Shown in pieces: positions 32,923 to 36,279 of a stretch of 36,279 bases of DNA (position 1 is its first letter; every line of letters begins with the position of its first letter). Location of the stretch: the NCBI GenBank assembly GCA_021296255.1, contig JAGWAU010000041.1, positions 1 through 36,279 of the forward strand, read 5' to 3'. This DNA is from Alphaproteobacteria bacterium (lineage in GTDB: Bacteria > Pseudomonadota > Alphaproteobacteria > UBA2966). Below the pieces are notes generated by a model that was not told where the DNA came from, ran no database searches, and worked only from the letters and a program-made list of their open reading frames with translations. The position numbers and the translations under genes were made by a program.

Positions 32923-35319
32923 TCACGCGCGCGAAAGAAGCGTGTCGATCCGGGCGGCAGCGCGGGATGCGGTTTCGGCCACCGCCGAATTCAGCGCATC
33001 GAAATCCGCATACCCGCAGGCATTCGCCACGAGAGCCCTGACCTTCGGTCCCGCCGCGGTCGTGTCAAATCCCTCTTCGCCGATGAGGCGTGTGATGCCC
33101 TCCAAGTCCCGCCACAAGGTCGCGGCCTGCGCCAGCGGCCCGGCACCGGCGGCATCGAACACCGCCTGGGCGGTCGGCGCCGGATCGTCGAGGCTGGCAT
33201 CGGCATTCGTCACCTGCAGGAATCGTGCCGCCCTCTCGACATCGTTCAGTCCGCCGCGCATGCGGGCGTAGTTGGCGACGCCCGGTTCGGCGGGGTCTTC
33301 CGTTGCCGCGCGCAGCCGGACCATCAGAGACTCGTTGGCGCCGCATTCGGCCAGGACCTCGCGCCGCGCTTCGCCGAAGCGGCGTCCGATTTCGGAATCG
33401 CCGTACTCGAACAGGCAACGCGCCCGGGTGAGGACGGGCGCGGCGCCGGACGCGGGAATCCTGCCGCGCTCGGCCAGCTCGGAAAGCGGCACGGCAAGGA
33501 GGGACTCCGTGTCGCGCGGGATGGGGGAGAACAGGAGGCTGTCCCCAGCCAGGTCGGTCAGGGTCTCTCGGAAACGCCGACATAGAGGTTCGATTCCCCC
33601 CGGTCGCCAGCCGTCATGGATAAACAGAATGTCGATCATAGCGCCGGGATGAGCTTCCCGGCTGGCGAGATCGTCCAGCAAGACGACCGCGAGCCAGCCC
33701 GCGCGCGACGGTCCGACCCGGTCGACGAAATCGGCGATCACGGCGGAAACCACAATCGAAATCGACGCCTCGGGGACATTGGACAGCGCCGTCCTCGCCT
33801 CGGCGGAGGACAGGTTTCCGCGCACGACGTGCATACCGATCTGAAATGTCTTGTCGTTCGCCCAGTTTCGAACGACTTCGGCAGTTTCCTTCGCATCAAC
33901 CGCGGGTAGTTCGGCGATCAGCTCCTTCATCTCGCGAACATCCATTTCGTGCGTCCAGTAGAGTCTCGCGAGCCCCCGTCGTGCAATCCTTTCGGATTCC
34001 GGATCCGGCCCGAATCCTCGCGGTAGATCGAGATCGGTAAACTCCCTCTCTTGCAAGCTATCGAGAAGCTCCGAATTGCGTTCGATCCATTTGGCGAGCC
34101 GAGGAGCAACGCCGAAGATTTCCACTATTGCCTCGAAAGCATCCGGGCGGGCGGCGGAAATCTGGCTGTCATACGCGCTCCAGTCATCGATCTCCGGATA
34201 AAAGCGCTTGCGCCATTGATCCACCAGCGGATCCATCTTCGCGAACCACCGCTTGGGCCGCAAAACGATGTTCATCATATCGGCATAGGTGCCCGGCAAT
34301 TCCGGCGACTCGTCGGCGCTTCGAACCTGAAGCAGGGGATAGTGGCGCGATGCCACCGCATGATGATCCGCGTGACGTTGCATGTTGAAGAACATCCAGT
34401 TGCTGAACTTCCAGTCAGCGCTCCAGGAATGGCGTGGCATTACCTTCTCCCAACGGCCGTTGGGAAGACGGACCCGGCGCAGACCGTAATGTTGGAAATA
34501 GTTGCTGATGTTCATCGAGAAGACGCAGCATAGGCCGAGAAAGGTGAAGACCGGAATCGCCCAGACTCCGCCCATCCAGTATGCCAGTCCGAACCAGATC
34601 GCGACCGCCAAGCCGTAGCGCCAGAACGGATTGCTGTAGTGCCATCGAGGCAGATTGCGCCGCGCAAGGCGTTCGCCAACGATCTTCCAGGAATTGGTGA
34701 GGTTACTCCCAATTTCCTTTGGAAAATATCTCCAAAAACTTTCGCCCTTCGCGGCGGATCCCACGTCATGCGGCGTGCCAACCTTGGCATGGTGGACATA
34801 GACATGCTCCGTGGCGTATTGCGGGTAGGAGGCGGAGGCGAGCAGGAATTCGCCGAGCCGGCTTTCCCAGGTGGAGGGCCGGTGGATCAACTCGTGACCG
34901 ATCACGAATACGGCCTGAGCCTCCATCGTGAGAATAATCGCCAGGACCACGCCTTCCCAGGTTGCCAACGACGGGGCGACGAGGATTTGCCACATGCCGA
35001 ATATGAGCGTTGGCGGCCACAGCAACGCCCAGGTCCAGACCGGGAAATTGTGCCAGAGCAGACGCCGTTTCGGCGTATTCGCGGGATCCATGTTGCGTCC
35101 GTCGAGCCCAAGCGCCCGATCGAGCGGACCCGCAACGCTCATGAAGAGCAGCGGCGGCAACAACCACCAGCCGCCATATGAAGCAGCGAGATAAATCAGT
35201 GGGAAAATACCCAATGGCAGATAGTGCGGAAGGGCGTTGAGGAGTGACGGCTCGACACGCTGCGCGATGTCGGCCTTGTTCGGGTCCACGCCGCCGCCTA
35301 CGGCTGCATCCTGCGCCAT
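32923..35319 (-). CDS. AlkB-type alkane monooxygenase fused to a GlnE-like domain
   Basis: A 798-residue two-part protein. Residues about 25-375 are an integral-membrane di-iron hydroxylase with the AlkB His motifs HELIHR (142-147), EHVYVHHAKVGTPHD (171-185), NYFQHYG (273-279) and MQRHADHH (313-320), and several hydrophobic helices. Residues about 390-798 match in order the helical and nucleotidyltransferase parts of glutamine-synthetase adenylyltransferase: FEAIVEIFGVAPRLAKWI, LAVVLLDDLASRE, HPGAMIDILFIHD, VLTRARCLFEYGDSEIGRRF, MRGGLNDVERAARFLQV and WRDLEGITRLI. The catalytic G-S-D-x-D of GlnE reads G559-A-M-I-D563, so transferase activity is probably lost. AAGGAGG precedes the ATG. No rubredoxin gene is nearby. 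It is upstream of YcaO in one operon. Confidence 0.85.
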   Translation of the reverse strand: MAQDAAVGGGVDPNKADIAQRVEPSLLNALPHYLPLGIFPLIYLAASYGGWWLLPPLLFMSVAGPLDRALGLDGRNMDPANTPKRRLLWHNFPVWTWALLWPPTLIFGMWQILVAPSLATWEGVVLAIILTMEAQAVFVIGHELIHRPSTWESRLGEFLLASASYPQYATEHVYVHHAKVGTPHDVGSAAKGESFWRYFPKEIGSNLTNSWKIVGERLARRNLPRWHYSNPFWRYGLAVAIWFGLAYWMGGVWAIPVFTFLGLCCVFSMNISNYFQHYGLRRVRLPNGRWEKVMPRHSWSADWKFSNWMFFNMQRHADHHAVASRHYPLLQVRSADESPELPGTYADMMNIVLRPKRWFAKMDPLVDQWRKRFYPEIDDWSAYDSQISAARPDAFEAIVEIFGVAPRLAKWIERNSELLDSLQEREFTDLDLPRGFGPDPESERIARRGLARLYWTHEMDVREMKELIAELPAVDAKETAEVVRNWANDKTFQIGMHVVRGNLSSAEARTALSNVPEASISIVVSAVIADFVDRVGPSRAGWLAVVLLDDLASREAHPGAMIDILFIHDGWRPGGIEPLCRRFRETLTDLAGDSLLFSPIPRDTESLLAVPLSELAERGRIPASGAAPVLTRARCLFEYGDSEIGRRFGEARREVLAECGANESLMVRLRAATEDPAEPGVANYARMRGGLNDVERAARFLQVTNADASLDDPAPTAQAVFDAAGAGPLAQAATLWRDLEGITRLIGEEGFDTTAAGPKVRALVANACGYADFDALNSAVAETASRAAARIDTLLSRA

Positions 35320-35407
35320 GGCAGCCTCCTTAGATGGGCTATCGGTCCCCTATTTCGAGATTCACCTTACCACCGGATAACCTAGCCTGCAATTCTTCAG
35401 AACGTCT

Positions 35408-36279
35408 TCAGGACGTCAGGATTTCGACGAGACGCGCGAGAGCTTCGATACAAAACGCAGAGGTCATGGATTCGGAGCCATGTCCTATCTGCCCGATGGT
35501 GCCCCACTTCAACGATTGGTCTCCAAAGGCGAGAAGTTCCGGCCAGCTACCGTCTTGACGTTGTGATCCCATGAACCTCTCCACGAGGCGCCTGGCATCC
35601 ACACTTTCGAGGCTTCCGATATTGTAGAGGGCCGACACTGCCTGAGCGGTCTGAAGGACGTTGCCGAATTCGCTTTTGTCGTTGCGCAGGGCGAGGATAC
35701 GATCCGCAACTATCGGCCATAGCCGATCGAGGGCGGGCCGTGCACGAGCCATGGCGCGGGACATCGCATAGTAGATCGTGACCGCATCTGGATACCATTT
35801 GGACAAGCCCTCGAGGTGTCCCTCGGTAATCAGAGCTGCCAGCCATCGTTGGGCGCCCCTGGTTTCGGGGCGATCGCCCAAATAGGCAATCACGTTCGCA
35901 TTGACGACTGGGTCGGATTCGAGACGAAAGCGCGACACGACATCAGGCTCGTCGTCCGCCAGCATCCAGGTCGTAAAGCGACCCTCCTCGTCGCGGTTCG
36001 CAAGCATATGAGGAACGTTTCTCCCCAGAAAAATCCAGGGATGATTGCCGATGGCGAGCGAGCAGAGCGCCGTACTGTCAAGATCCGTGGGCAGATGGCG
36101 GTAGTAGCGCCACAACCCGGGATATTCGATGGTTTGGGCAAGGTAGTCCCTGGTAGAGGCGCAAATGGCCCTGGCCCGTGCTTCATCACAGCTTTCCAGC
36201 GCAAGCATGCACAGCGCGGTAACGAAAGGAGGCTTTTCGAAATGCCGTGGAATGTCCGGGTTGGCGGCATTGAAGCGGA
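35408..36279 (-). CDS. Prenyltransferase/squalene-cyclase repeat-like protein, 5' end outside window
   Basis: The frame is open to the right edge, so the 289 residues seen are the C-terminal part of a larger protein. It is mainly helical, with a segment DLDSTALCSLAIG, which resembles the DxD-T motif of class II terpene cyclase-type repeats, and SQRQDGSWPELLAFGD, which resembles a QW repeat. These point to the alpha/alpha-barrel fold of prenyltransferases and squalene-hopene cyclases, but the match is partial and function is open. No membrane helix or signal is seen in this part. It precedes the AlkB-GlnE fusion by 88 bases on the same strand and is likely in the same operon. An internal ATG at 36208 is not the real start because the frame continues upstream. 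Confidence 0.6.
   Translation of the reverse strand, partial: RFNAANPDIPRHFEKPPFVTALCMLALESCDEARARAICASTRDYLAQTIEYPGLWRYYRHLPTDLDSTALCSLAIGNHPWIFLGRNVPHMLANRDEEGRFTTWMLADDEPDVVSRFRLESDPVVNANVIAYLGDRPETRGAQRWLAALITEGHLEGLSKWYPDAVTIYYAMSRAMARARPALDRLWPIVADRILALRNDKSEFGNVLQTAQAVSALYNIGSLESVDARRLVERFMGSQRQDGSWPELLAFGDQSLKWGTIGQIGHGSESMTSAFCIEALARLVEILTS

Overview
The window is GC-rich, densely packed bacterial DNA. Gene content (Cox-type molybdenum hydroxylase, HyuA/HyuB pair, Rieske oxygenases, SMR exporter, AlkB-type monooxygenase) and the frequent 4-base GTGA/ATGA gene overlaps suggest an alphaproteobacterium or a relative. This assignment is inference only: there is no rRNA, tRNA or ribosomal protein gene to anchor it. 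No tRNA, CRISPR array, integrase or insertion sequence was seen.

Bases 1-6200 are a mixed set of small transcription units: the end of a membrane protein, a winged-helix regulator, a guanidinium-type SMR exporter, a luciferase-like monooxygenase (LLM), a metallo-beta-lactamase-fold hydrolase, a PEP mutase/isocitrate lyase-family enzyme with a DUF1330 protein, and a cytosine-deaminase-like amidohydrolase.

Bases 6400-25800 are read almost entirely on the minus strand and look like a catabolic locus. From upstream to downstream: SMP-30 lactonase and Rieske oxygenase 2; a cold-shock gene with its own promoter and long leader; a three-domain RidA-like protein; Rieske oxygenase 1; HyuA; HyuB; an enolase-superfamily enzyme; an LLM oxygenase; an AMP-forming and an ADP-forming acyl-CoA ligase; and the three subunits of a molybdenum hydroxylase. 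Most neighbours overlap by 4 bases. A plausible reading is stepwise breakdown of a nitrogen heterocycle or N-methylated acid: hydroxylation or demethylation, ATP-dependent lactam or hydantoin opening, then CoA activation. A 5'-truncated sterol-desaturase remnant on the opposite strand splits hyuA from hyuB.

Bases 25900-36279 look different, with visibly more A/T, and hold the most unusual genes. On the plus strand are a LolA-like outer-membrane sorting protein, an outer-membrane barrel with a probable frameshift at its end, and a tryptophan-halogenase-family flavoenzyme. On the minus strand are a prenyltransferase/squalene-cyclase-repeat protein (cut by the window edge), an AlkB-type membrane di-iron monooxygenase fused to a degenerate glutamine-synthetase adenylyltransferase (GlnE)-like domain, a fused TOMM leader-binding/YcaO cyclodehydratase, and a 372-residue protein I do not recognise. 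I found no precursor peptide and no azoline dehydrogenase. This is the best candidate for an undescribed biosynthetic system: it would combine YcaO heterocyclisation, halogenation, alkane-type hydroxylation and possibly an isoprenoid step.
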